A DNA stretch of 38,275 bases from assembly GCA_002471185.1 (NCBI GenBank), contig DKPL01000068.1, positions 1 through 38,275 on the forward strand. The letters are read 5' to 3'. How positions within the stretch are numbered: position 1 is the first letter of the stretch; every line of letters starts with the position of its first letter. This DNA is from Bacteroides sp. UBA7335. Lineage in GTDB: Bacteria; Bacteroidota; Bacteroidia; Bacteroidales; Bacteroidaceae. A model generated the notes under the pieces. The model did no database searches and was not told the DNA's origin. It worked only from the letters and a program-made list of their open reading frames with translations. Below are positions 15,314 through 22,986 of this stretch, one piece after another. A program made the translations under genes and the position numbers.

Positions 15314-18013
15314 ATGATTGGCACAGCTGGTGAATATAGTCATTTAGGGCTTACCGATGATGAGGTAAAGCAAAGTCGCGAACTGCATGGCAGCAATCTG
15401 CTGACTCCTCCTAAGCGTCCTTCTCTATGGAAACTTTATCTTGAAAAGTTTGAAGACCCTGTTGTGCGAGTGCTACTTGTTGCCGCACTTTTCTCCCTAA
15501 TCATATCTATTATTGAAAATGAATATGCTGAAACGATAGGTATCATTGCCGCTGTGTTGTTGGCCACCGGTATCGGCTTTTACTTTGAGTATGATGCCGG
15601 CAGAAAGTTCGATATACTAAATGCCGTAAACGAAGAGACCTTGGTGAAGGTGATGCGCAATGGAAAAGTGCAAGAGATACCACGCAAAGATGTTGTGGTG
15701 GGCGACATTGTGATACTCGAAACTGGCGAAGAGGTACCTGCTGATGGCGATTTGATAGAGGCCATATCGCTACAAGTGAATGAGTCGAACCTGACAGGCG
15801 AACCGATGGTACATAAAACCGTAGATGAAGCTCATTTTGATGAAGAGGCTACCTACCACTCCAACTTCGTATTGCGTGGCACTACTGTAGTCGATGGGCA
15901 TGGCATGATGCGTGTGACTCATGTGGGCGATGCTACCGAGATTGGTAAGGTAGCTAAGCAAAGCACCACACAAAGCACCGAACCTACTCCGCTCAATATA
16001 CAGCTCAACAAGCTGGCCAAGCTGATTGGTAAAATTGGATTTACCATTGCAGCACTGACCTTTGTGATCTTTGTAGGTCGCGACCTTTTCTTCTACATCT
16101 CCGGCAATACCATAAACAGTTGGCATCACTATGTGGCTATTGCTCAGATTGTATTAAAATATTTCATGATGGCCGTTACCCTTATTGTGGTTGCCGTGCC
16201 CGAAGGACTCCCCATGAGTGTTACCCTTAGTTTGGCACTCAATATGCGCCGCATGCTCTCTACCAACAACTTGGTGCGCAAGATGCATGCTTGCGAAACC
16301 ATGGGAGCCATTACTGTGATTTGTACTGATAAAACGGGCACTTTGACACAGAATCAAATGCAAGTATATCAGCCTCAGTTTTATGGCTTGAACGAGGGCA
16401 AAGAGCTGACCGATAACGACCTAAGCAAACTGATAGTAGAGGGCATTAGTGTTAACTCTACCGCTTTCTTAGAAGAAGGCGAAAACGGAACGGTGCTAAA
16501 AGGTGCCGGAAACCCAACCGAAGTGGCCCTGTTGCTTTGGCTCAATAAACAACACTATAACTACCTGAAGTATCGCGAACAAGCCAATATACTAAATCAG
16601 CTAACCTTCTCGACCGAACGAAAATACATGGCTACCTTGGTGCATTCGGCAGCAATAGGTAAGCGAGTGCTCTATGTGAAGGGAGCCCCTGAAATCGTGT
16701 TGGGTAGATGTGCTGAAGTGATACTAGACGGTCGCCGCATAGATGTAGTAGAATATCGCTCTACTATTGAAAATCAGCTGTTGGCGTTTCAGAACATGGC
16801 CATGCGTACCTTGGGTTTTGCCTTCCGCATCGTGGGCGATCAAGAACCTGATGATTGCGAAGCTTTGGTGGCAGAAGGTGGCTTAAACTTTCTTGGGGTG
16901 GTTGCCATCTCAGATCCTATCCGCCCTGATGTTCCGGCTGCCATAGCCGAATGTCACTCGGCAGGCATCGATGTGAAAATAGTAACGGGTGACACTCCGG
17001 GTACAGCTACCGAGATCGCTCGTCAAATAGGTGTGTGGACCCCCGAAGATACTGACTATAACCGCATCACAGGTGCCGATTTTGCCAACCTCACCGATGA
17101 AGAGGCTTTGGCACGTGTGCAGGCGCTCAAAATCATGTCGCGTGCACGCCCTACCGATAAACAACGCCTAGTGCAACTATTGCAGCAAAAAGGCGAAGTG
17201 GTGGCGGTGACCGGTGACGGAACCAACGATGCTCCGGCATTAAACTTTGCACAAGTGGGATTGTCTATGGGTACAGGAACATCGGTGGCCAAAGAAGCCA
17301 GCGACATCACTTTGCTCGACGACTCTTTCAGCAGTATAGGCACAGCCGTGATGTGGGGACGCTCACTCTATAAAAACATTCAACGATTCATCATCTTTCA
17401 ACTTACCATCAACTTTGTGGCTTTGCTCATTGTATTGATTGGTTCGTTTATGGGTAGTGAGTTGCCACTGACGGTTACTCAAATGCTTTGGGTGAACCTT
17501 ATAATGGATACCTTTGCCGCATTGGCATTGGCCTCTATCCCCCCAAGTCGTAGCGTGATGAACGATAAACCACGTAGCAGCAAAGACTTTATCATCACTC
17601 GTGCCATGGCCTACTTCATCTTTGGCGTAGGAACGGCATTCTTGGTGGTGTTGCTATGGATGATTTACTACTTCGAACATCAGTTGGGAGGCATGGACAC
17701 ACATCGTCTCACCCTCTTCTTCACCTTCTTTGTCTTGTTGCAGTTCTGGAATCTATTCAATGCTCGTGTGTTTGGCACTACCGACTCTGCACTCAAAGGG
17801 TTGACCAAATCATACGGCATGGTGGCTGTAATCTGCATTATTCTAGGTGGACAGTTCTTGATTGTACAGTTTGGTGGCGATGTCTTCAGAACTCAACCCC
17901 TTAGCTGGCAAAGCTGGCTTCTTATCTTCTCTACCTCATCGTTGGTGCTGTGGGTAGGCGAAGTGATTCGACTAATTAGACGTATGATATATAAAAAAGT
18001 AAATTCACAATAA
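15314..18013 (+). CDS. Calcium-translocating P-type ATPase, PMCA (type IIB)-like
   Basis: An ATP-driven cation pump of the inner membrane, 899 residues from ATG 15314. The order is cation ATPase N domain, M1-M2, actuator (ESNLTGEP), M3-M4 with VAVPEGLPM (ion-site Glu in PEGL), phosphorylation motif ICTDKTGTLT (Asp339), nucleotide-binding domain (KGAPE), hinge TGDGTNDAP (Asp639), and a C-terminal membrane domain with NLIMDTFAALALA. The last motif and PEGL match plasma-membrane Ca2+-ATPases better than SERCA, so Ca2+ export is the likely role. The gene begins an operon: the HAD gene starts 3 bp after its stop. No calmodulin-binding tail is visible, as expected in bacteria. Confidence 0.9.
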   Translation: MIGTAGEYSHLGLTDDEVKQSRELHGSNLLTPPKRPSLWKLYLEKFEDPVVRVLLVAALFSLIISIIENEYAETIGIIAAVLLATGIGFYFEYDAGRKFDILNAVNEETLVKVMRNGKVQEIPRKDVVVGDIVILETGEEVPADGDLIEAISLQVNESNLTGEPMVHKTVDEAHFDEEATYHSNFVLRGTTVVDGHGMMRVTHVGDATEIGKVAKQSTTQSTEPTPLNIQLNKLAKLIGKIGFTIAALTFVIFVGRDLFFYISGNTINSWHHYVAIAQIVLKYFMMAVTLIVVAVPEGLPMSVTLSLALNMRRMLSTNNLVRKMHACETMGAITVICTDKTGTLTQNQMQVYQPQFYGLNEGKELTDNDLSKLIVEGISVNSTAFLEEGENGTVLKGAGNPTEVALLLWLNKQHYNYLKYREQANILNQLTFSTERKYMATLVHSAAIGKRVLYVKGAPEIVLGRCAEVILDGRRIDVVEYRSTIENQLLAFQNMAMRTLGFAFRIVGDQEPDDCEALVAEGGLNFLGVVAISDPIRPDVPAAIAECHSAGIDVKIVTGDTPGTATEIARQIGVWTPEDTDYNRITGADFANLTDEEALARVQALKIMSRARPTDKQRLVQLLQQKGEVVAVTGDGTNDAPALNFAQVGLSMGTGTSVAKEASDITLLDDSFSSIGTAVMWGRSLYKNIQRFIIFQLTINFVALLIVLIGSFMGSELPLTVTQMLWVNLIMDTFAALALASIPPSRSVMNDKPRSSKDFIITRAMAYFIFGVGTAFLVVLLWMIYYFEHQLGGMDTHRLTLFFTFFVLLQFWNLFNARVFGTTDSALKGLTKSYGMVAVICIILGGQFLIVQFGGDVFRTQPLSWQSWLLIFSTSSLVLWVGEVIRLIRRMIYKKVNSQ

Positions 18014-18016
18014 ATA

Positions 18017-18634
18017 ATGAGAGCAAAAGGTATAAAGAACCTTCTAATCGATTTTGGCGGTGTGTTGATAGACCTTGAACGTCAGCGCTGTATCGATAAT
18101 TTCAAAAAGTTAGGTTTAGAAAACATTGACGACTACCTGAATATTTATCATCAAAAAGGCATCTTCTTAGAACAAGAAAAAGGACTCATTACTCCCCCGG
18201 AGTTTCGCAATGGCATTCGCGACTTGTTGGGACGTGTGGTGAGCGACGAAAAGATTGATGCCGTATGGAATAGCTTCTTGGGCGAGATACCTCGTTACAA
18301 ACTCGATTTGTTGTTGAAGTTGCGCGAACGCTATGTGGTGTATCTGCTGAGCAATACCAATAAGATTCATTGGGATTGGGCTTGCAAGCACACCTTTCGT
18401 TATCGCACCTTCCGTGTAGACGATTATTTTGAGAAGAAATACCTCTCGTTTGAGATGAAGATGGCCAAACCCGATCGTGACATCTTTGAAGCCGTTATCG
18501 AAGATGCCGGCATCTTGCCCGAAGAAACTTTCTTTATTGACGACTCGCAAGCCAACTGCCTTACTGCCCAATCGCTTGGTATCTCTACCTATACCCCTGC
18601 CGAAGGCGAAGATTGGAGCCATTTGTTTAAATAA
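18017..18634 (+). CDS. HAD-superfamily (subfamily IA) hydrolase, likely sugar- or nucleotide-phosphatase
   Basis: A 205-residue cytosolic HAD enzyme. Motif I is IDFGGV with nucleophile Asp12. Motif II is LLSNTN, motif III contains the Lys of KPDRDIFEAVI, and motif IV is FIDDSQAN. The residue two after the nucleophile is Gly, not the Asp used as general acid/base in most phosphatases. YihX-like glucose-1-phosphatases also have D-x-G, so activity is plausible, but the substrate cannot be read from sequence. It starts 3 bp after the Ca2+-ATPase gene and ends 8 bp before ribF, so it is the middle gene of that operon. Confidence 0.85.
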   Translation: MRAKGIKNLLIDFGGVLIDLERQRCIDNFKKLGLENIDDYLNIYHQKGIFLEQEKGLITPPEFRNGIRDLLGRVVSDEKIDAVWNSFLGEIPRYKLDLLLKLRERYVVYLLSNTNKIHWDWACKHTFRYRTFRVDDYFEKKYLSFEMKMAKPDRDIFEAVIEDAGILPEETFFIDDSQANCLTAQSLGISTYTPAEGEDWSHLFK

Positions 18635-18642
18635 TCCGCATT

Positions 18643-19569
18643 ATGCAAATCATTCGCAAACTATCTGCTCATACTCCACTACCTTGTGCTGCCACCATTG
18701 GTTTCTTTGATGGGGTGCATGCCGGGCATCGCTTCCTTATCGACCAAGTCAAGCGAGAGGCACAAGCAAATGGTTTGCGTTCTGCACTCATCACCTTCTC
18801 CTCGCATCCGCGTCGTACTGTTCAGCCCGATTTTCATTTTGAACTGCTCACCACCGAGCAAGAAAAACTGGCTCTGCTCGAAGAGACCGGAATAGACATC
18901 TGCTACGTGCTCGACTTTACTTCCGAGATGGCAAGGTTTAGTGCCTACGACTTTATGCAATCCATCTTAAAACAACATTGCGGTGTGAGCCGGTTGGTGA
19001 TTGGCTACGACCATCGCTTTGGTCACAATCGTCGCGAGGGGTTCGAAGAGTATCAGCACTATGGCGCACAAATGGGTATGGAGCTAGTACAGGCCGATAG
19101 CTACATCTACAACGGGGTGCCTGTGAGTTCATCGCTCATTCGTCGGTACTTGCACCAGGGCCATGTGCATGTTGCAAACCTGTGTTTGTGCTACAATTAT
19201 TTTCTCAATGGATTGGTCGTGAGTGGTTATCAAGTAGGACGTAAAATCGGTTTTCCTACTGCCAACCTACAAGTAAATGAGGGCGACAAGCTAGTGCCTG
19301 CCGATGGAGTATATGCCGTATGGGTAACGCTAGACGATGGTATGCGTTGTCCCGGCATGCTCAATATTGGCCATCGTCCCACCTTCGACAATGGCAACAA
19401 TCGTACCATTGAGGTACATATCCTTAACTTTGAGTCCGACCTTTACAACCAGCCTTTGCACATCTCTTTTGTAGAGCACCTGCGTGCCGAGATGAAGTTT
19501 GGCAGTGTAGATCAGCTTATCAAGCAGCTTCATACCGATGCTTCGCAAGCTGCTGCCCTATTGCGCTGA
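18643..19569 (+). CDS. ribF: Bifunctional riboflavin kinase / FAD synthetase
   Basis: RibF phosphorylates riboflavin to FMN and adenylates FMN to FAD in the cytosol. The N-terminal nucleotidyltransferase module has GFFDGVHAGH (20-29), GYDHRFG (121-127) and SSSLIR (162-167). The C-terminal riboflavin kinase module has GRKIGFPTAN (199-208), DGVYAVWV, NIGHRPTF (241-248) and the catalytic Glu257 in TIEVHILNF. The length of 308 residues is normal. It is the last gene of the Ca2+-ATPase operon. No FMN riboswitch is seen upstream, so riboflavin-linked control is not evident. Downstream lies a 470-bp repeat-bearing gap. Confidence 0.96.
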   Translation: MQIIRKLSAHTPLPCAATIGFFDGVHAGHRFLIDQVKREAQANGLRSALITFSSHPRRTVQPDFHFELLTTEQEKLALLEETGIDICYVLDFTSEMARFSAYDFMQSILKQHCGVSRLVIGYDHRFGHNRREGFEEYQHYGAQMGMELVQADSYIYNGVPVSSSLIRRYLHQGHVHVANLCLCYNYFLNGLVVSGYQVGRKIGFPTANLQVNEGDKLVPADGVYAVWVTLDDGMRCPGMLNIGHRPTFDNGNNRTIEVHILNFESDLYNQPLHISFVEHLRAEMKFGSVDQLIKQLHTDASQAAALLR

Positions 19570-19622
19570 TTTTTAAAGATAACCCATCCCCGTTTGTTAG
19601 GTATAGCCACTCTACTTGCTAG

Positions 19623-19666
19623 CTAGCCCTCTCTAGTTTGGTAACTAGCCTTCTCTAGCTTGGTAG
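19623..19666. repeat. Two tandem 22-bp CTAG-rich repeats
   Basis: 19623-19644 begins CTAGCCCTCTCTAG and 19645-19666 begins CTAGCCTTCTCTAG; each ends in a TTGGTA-type tail and they match at 19 of 22 positions. CTAG occurs repeatedly, although this tetramer is often rare in bacterial genomes. Confidence 0.7.
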
Positions 19667-19681
19667 ATAACTATGTTTAAT

Positions 19682-19749
19682 GGTCACAACATCCCCATGT
19701 TTTGGGTCACAACATCCCCATGTTTTAGGTCACAACATCCCCATGTTTT
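19682..19749. repeat. Three tandem copies of a 23-bp repeat with an internal hairpin
   Basis: Three identical 22-bp units start at 19682, 19705 and 19728, separated by one variable base (G, A). Each begins GGTCACAACATCCCCATG and ends in T4. Within each, AACAT-CCCC-ATGTT forms a small dyad. There are no spacers, so this is not a CRISPR array. Confidence 0.9.
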
Positions 19750-19927
19750 TACCTCTTTGACTACTATTCTCATCTTCACCATAGCCTTATGTTGATTGCT
19801 CAAAATTAATTTTCAGCCTACTTTATCACTAACCTTCGCTTTTTAACACTTCGTTTTTCACAGCTGCCACCCTCTTCAGAAGGCTTGTAGCTTGTGTTTT
19901 ATTGAAAATCGAACTTTATTTATTGTT

Positions 19928-20001
19928 TTTCGATAAATTTTTATCGAAATTATTTGGTGGTTATAAATAATATATATTTCTTTGCATATCGAAAAACGAT
20001 A
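19928..20001 (+). promoter_or_regulatory. Promoter flanked by two TATCGA-type palindromes (putative operators)
   Basis: The -33 TTTG (19953-19956) and -7-like TTTCTTTG (19977-19984; one mismatch to TAnnTTTG) are 20 bp apart. Palindrome 1 (19928-19949) pairs TTTCGATAAA with TTTATCGAAA over a 2-nt loop, ending 3 bp before the -33. Palindrome 2 (19987-20001) is TATCG-AAAAA-CGATA, at about the transcription start. Both use the half-site TATCGA, so one protein could bind both and block the promoter. The regulator is unknown; the XRE protein encoded at 22775 is one candidate. Confidence 0.6.
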
Positions 20002-20039
20002 AATAATCATTGAATAACAAATAAAATAACAATCCTCTT

Positions 20040-20531
20040 ATGAAAAAATCATTCTTGAGTATTTCGATGCTGATCGTATCAATCTCACTTTTAGCTTTGT
20101 TTGTTTGCAATTCTGCTCTTGAAGCAAAATCTTCTCATGCTCCTCAGTTTATCTACAATACAGTAGATAATGTAGAGACTGTTTATTCACTTGATGATTC
20201 AGGAAAACTCCTAACTCCGGTATTCAAATACGAGTATCAGGTAGAAGCCGATGGCGCTACCTCTAAGACAGCTTATCGTTGGAGTGCGAATGACCAAAAA
20301 TGGATGCCTTACTACTTGCTACTGAAGCACGAAACAACCTCGAATGTAGTGTTGGAGTATGCCGAGTGGAACAGTAAAACCGGTGACTACTCTGCCAATC
20401 AGCAAAAAACAGTCTATTTGATAGACTATGATGGCAACACACTATCGTGCACATCGTTGAAGTGGGACAATGGCACTTGGTTGGTAAGCAACCAATCTAA
20501 TTTTGTAGATTACCTAGCTTCGGCTGAATAA
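20040..20531 (+). CDS. Secreted DUF3836-family protein
   Basis: A 163-residue protein with an N-terminal signal peptide (about 1-29; hydrophobic core LIVSISLLALFV, likely cleavage after ALEA). The mature part is rich in aromatic residues and fits DUF3836, a Bacteroidales family of small exported proteins: it has the typical NTVDNVETVYSLDDSGKLLTP start, KYEYQV, YRWSANDQKWMPYYLL and a YAEWN segment. The alternating short strands suggest a beta-sheet protein. No function is established for the family. Upstream are a promoter and two palindromes, and the CPBP gene follows after 52 bp with its own -7 element, so coexpression is likely but not certain. Confidence 0.75.
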   Translation: MKKSFLSISMLIVSISLLALFVCNSALEAKSSHAPQFIYNTVDNVETVYSLDDSGKLLTPVFKYEYQVEADGATSKTAYRWSANDQKWMPYYLLLKHETTSNVVLEYAEWNSKTGDYSANQQKTVYLIDYDGNTLSCTSLKWDNGTWLVSNQSNFVDYLASAE

Positions 20532-20549
20532 TCAGCCAACTAAATTTAC

Positions 20550-20557
20550 TATATTTG
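20550..20557 (+). promoter_or_regulatory. Possible promoter -7 element for the CPBP-DUF2975-XRE operon
   Basis: TATATTTG is an exact TAnnTTTG match 26 bp before the CPBP ATG. A small dyad, GGCTGA-ATAA-TCAGCC (20522-20537), spans the DUF3836 stop just upstream and could weakly attenuate read-through. Confidence 0.5.
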
Positions 20558-20583
20558 CAATCTGCTAAATACAACATTAAACT

Positions 20584-21408
20584 ATGAAAACAGCGATAAA
20601 GCTTGTATTAATCTACTTTGTATTACTTCAATTTGTAGCTCCTTTTGTGGTGGGCATACCCTGTGCCTTGATTATGCACCTCAACGGGGCAGAGCTTAAT
20701 CAACACGAACTGATGCTCAACATTCTGCTTCCGGCACAACTGTTAGGCATGGGGCTGATGATGCTCTACTTATGGAAGAAAGATTTTCTTAAAAAGATTA
20801 AAGTAGCTCAATCGGTATTGACACCTACCTATCTTGTATTTAGCATATTGCTTTTGTTCTCTTCCACTTGGCTTATATCCATGCTGATGTCGCAACTCTC
20901 GTGGATTCCCAACATTATGGAGGATACCTTTGATGCACTAATAACCAGCTGGTTGGGCATCCTTGTTATTGCCATTATTGGCCCTGTTGTAGAAGAATAT
21001 GTGTTTCGTGGAGGCATCACCCGTTCGCTTCTCGAAAAGTACTCTCCCACCAAAGCCATTCTTATATCAGGTTTAATTTTTGGTGTGTTTCACATCAACC
21101 CGGCTCAGATACTACCCGCATTCATCATGGGCATCATCTTTGCCTGGGTATATTATCGCACTGCCAGCCTGATACCCTGCATCCTGATGCACGTTATCAA
21201 CAACAGCCTGTCGGTACGGATGATGATATACTATCCCGATGTCAAAGAGATAGACGAACTGATAGCCTTTGGCCCTCGTGTAGCTGTAACCTGTGTAGCA
21301 GCCCTTGTGTTGGTGGGTGTTTACACGTGGATGAAACGAGTAAAGGTAGACTACAATTGGAAAAAAGACCGAGTAGACTCTGTTGAAATAACTAACCCAA
21401 ACGTATAA
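20584..21408 (+). CDS. CPBP-family intramembrane glutamic endopeptidase (Rce1/Abi-type)
   Basis: A 274-residue multi-pass membrane protein with the three CPBP motifs: EE-x3-R as EEYVFR (137-142), F-x3-H as FGVFH (166-170) and H-x3-N as HVINN (203-207). The family includes the prenyl-protein protease Rce1 and bacterial proteins linked to bacteriocin self-immunity and membrane protein processing. Substrates of most bacterial members are unknown. It is followed 7 bp later by the first DUF2975 gene, forming one operon with the genes up to 23139. The catalytic residues are all present, so protease activity is plausible. Confidence 0.9.
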   Translation: MKTAIKLVLIYFVLLQFVAPFVVGIPCALIMHLNGAELNQHELMLNILLPAQLLGMGLMMLYLWKKDFLKKIKVAQSVLTPTYLVFSILLLFSSTWLISMLMSQLSWIPNIMEDTFDALITSWLGILVIAIIGPVVEEYVFRGGITRSLLEKYSPTKAILISGLIFGVFHINPAQILPAFIMGIIFAWVYYRTASLIPCILMHVINNSLSVRMMIYYPDVKEIDELIAFGPRVAVTCVAALVLVGVYTWMKRVKVDYNWKKDRVDSVEITNPNV

Positions 21409-21415
21409 TTGCTAT

Positions 21416-22078
21416 ATGAAAAGAAGTTTAAACATCCTTTGTGTATTGGTAATCCTGGTATTGAGCTATTCGGTAGTCGAATATTTGTTTATTGATGGTC
21501 ATGTTGATGCTTTTGTTGATGGTTTTAATGCCGGATATGAGAGTGCACGCAATGGCGAGTTGGATAGTGAAACAGAGGCGATGGATATGAAAACCGTTTC
21601 ATTAATCCCCAATAACTACACCTACTTTAAAGACTCAATATACAACACGGTGAGCCAAAGCTACGTGCCGGCTCATAATGTTCGGATGCACGTAGGCTTC
21701 AAAGGCAATGAGTATCCTTTGCAAGGCATGGTCGAAACTCTTTCATTCCTGATCGTACTTATAGCAAAAATAGCAGCTTTTGTTTGGTTTATTAAGTTGA
21801 TTATCGCCATCAATAAGGGAGAGATATTCTCTTGGACGAATATTCGCCGCTTACGTTGGTTGGGTGTTATGCTTATTTTGGCTTTTGTGTTTAGTGCCAT
21901 TCCTTCCATCTCTTCGTATTATGCCATAAAGGAGCTTTTCGCTCTCGAAAACTACCGGCTGACCGGTTCTGACTTGCTCTCTTCTTTGAACCTCGTTTTA
22001 GGACTGGTTGCTTTGATTGTAGCACAAGTGTTTGCCATTGGCCTGCGCATGCAAGAAGAACAAGAATTAACGATTTAA
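21416..22078 (+). CDS. DUF2975 membrane protein (first paralogue)
   Basis: A 220-residue membrane protein: an N-terminal anchor (about 5-27), an exported loop of about 80 residues, then three membrane segments (about 103-124, 142-162, 187-207). The cytoplasmic loop INKGEIFSWTNIRRLRWLG and the C-terminal AIGLRMQEEQELTI fit DUF2975. The family is widespread and its genes commonly sit next to a small YozG-type XRE regulator, as here. Its biochemical role is unknown. It lies 7 bp after the CPBP gene and 13 bp before its paralogue. Confidence 0.85.
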   Translation: MKRSLNILCVLVILVLSYSVVEYLFIDGHVDAFVDGFNAGYESARNGELDSETEAMDMKTVSLIPNNYTYFKDSIYNTVSQSYVPAHNVRMHVGFKGNEYPLQGMVETLSFLIVLIAKIAAFVWFIKLIIAINKGEIFSWTNIRRLRWLGVMLILAFVFSAIPSISSYYAIKELFALENYRLTGSDLLSSLNLVLGLVALIVAQVFAIGLRMQEEQELTI

Positions 22079-22091
22079 ATAAAACAGTGTC

Positions 22092-22733
22092 ATGAAAAAA
22101 ATTAGTATACTCGCAATAATAACTTTGGTACTTTTTGCAGCCGAATTTGCCACTACTATTATTTATTTCTGGGATACAACGAGCTCCTCTTTTCTGATAG
22201 AAAACAGTATGGTAGAGTTGCAAAAGCCTACCACCGGAGCATATCGGCGTACTGCGGTAGAACTGAATGTCTATCCCATAAATGTAGAGATGACCCCCGG
22301 AGAAGCTCACAATAACTTATCAGAAGGAAATACCCCCTTTTTGCCTAAGACATTGGTCGTTGGTTTTTGGAGTCCGCTATGGGCACAAATGGTTTTCGGA
22401 ATTTGTATTCTTCTTTGTATACCTATAATTATTTGGGGAATTATTTGTTTCATCCGTTTGCTAGTTTCAGTACTTAAAGGGCAGGTGTTTACTCGCAAAA
22501 ATGTAAGGAGACTACGCATTTTTGTATATGGTGTATACGGCTCTATCTTTATTATTCAGATTTATCAGTGGCTTTGTTATCGCTATGCAAGCAAACAAGT
22601 TGCCTTTCAAGATTTTGCAATCGGTAGCTTTGAAACAACAGTAGGTTGGAGTGACTTCTTTTTGATGGCACTTATTGTCGAAATTTTTGCAATAGGCGTA
22701 AAATTGCAGGAGGAGCAAGAACTAACTATCTGA
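22092..22733 (+). CDS. DUF2975 membrane protein (second paralogue)
   Basis: A 213-residue protein with the same plan as its upstream neighbour: N-terminal anchor (about 4-23), outside loop, and three membrane segments. It shares the loop motif (VLKGQVFTRKNVRRLRIFV versus the neighbour's INKGEIFSWTNIRRLRWLG) and almost the same C-terminal tail, AIGVKLQEEQELTI. The outside loops are clearly different, suggesting tandem duplication followed by divergence of the exposed part. It precedes the XRE gene by 41 bp. Function unknown; the two proteins could form a hetero-oligomer. Confidence 0.85.
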   Translation: MKKISILAIITLVLFAAEFATTIIYFWDTTSSSFLIENSMVELQKPTTGAYRRTAVELNVYPINVEMTPGEAHNNLSEGNTPFLPKTLVVGFWSPLWAQMVFGICILLCIPIIIWGIICFIRLLVSVLKGQVFTRKNVRRLRIFVYGVYGSIFIIQIYQWLCYRYASKQVAFQDFAIGSFETTVGWSDFFLMALIVEIFAIGVKLQEEQELTI

Positions 22734-22774
22734 TAAACTGTTAAAAATAACCTGACCACGAAATAAATAGATTT

Positions 22775-22984
22775 ATGGCAATAATAGTAAACCTCGATAT
22801 AATGATGGCTCGAAGAAAAATCTCTTTGGGCGACCTCGCAGAAAAAGTGGACATCACCCCAGCCAACCTTTCAATCTTGAAAACAGGTAAGGCAAAGGCT
22901 ATCCGTTTTTCTACCCTCGAAGCAATATGCAAAGAACTCGACTGTCAGCCGGGTGATATTTTAGAATTTAAAGCAGATGAATAA
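22775..22984 (+). CDS. Small XRE-family (YozG-like) HTH regulator
   Basis: A 69-residue protein that is essentially one HTH_26/Cro-type DNA-binding domain: the helix-turn-helix is SLGDLAEKVDITPANLSILKTGK (residues about 17-39), followed by the family's FSTLEAICKELDCQPGDILEF. Such proteins are regularly encoded beside DUF2975 genes and are presumed to control them. It has no sensor domain, so any signal would have to come from a partner, perhaps the membrane proteins. The start is ATG 22775. The 50-residue ORF follows after 2 bp. Confidence 0.92.
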   Translation: MAIIVNLDIMMARRKISLGDLAEKVDITPANLSILKTGKAKAIRFSTLEAICKELDCQPGDILEFKADE

Positions 22985-22986
22985 GC

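Larger units (their letters stand above)
19570..20039. other. 470-bp intergenic region: tandem repeats, then an operator/promoter region
   Basis: No convincing gene is present. The first half (19623-19749) holds two sets of short tandem repeats, described separately. 19760-19920 is unremarkable AT-rich sequence. The last 115 bp hold the promoter and palindromes of the DUF3836 gene. No clear rho-independent terminator for ribF was found. Confidence 0.7.

Noticed and set aside
19682..19749. Three direct repeats at regular spacing, considered as a CRISPR array
   Set aside because: Units are separated by a single base with no spacers, and no cas genes are present; they are plain tandem repeats.
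20522..20537. Dyad GGCTGA-ATAA-TCAGCC as the DUF3836 terminator
   Set aside because: The stem is only 6 bp and no T-run follows, so it was not called a terminator; weak attenuation remains possible.
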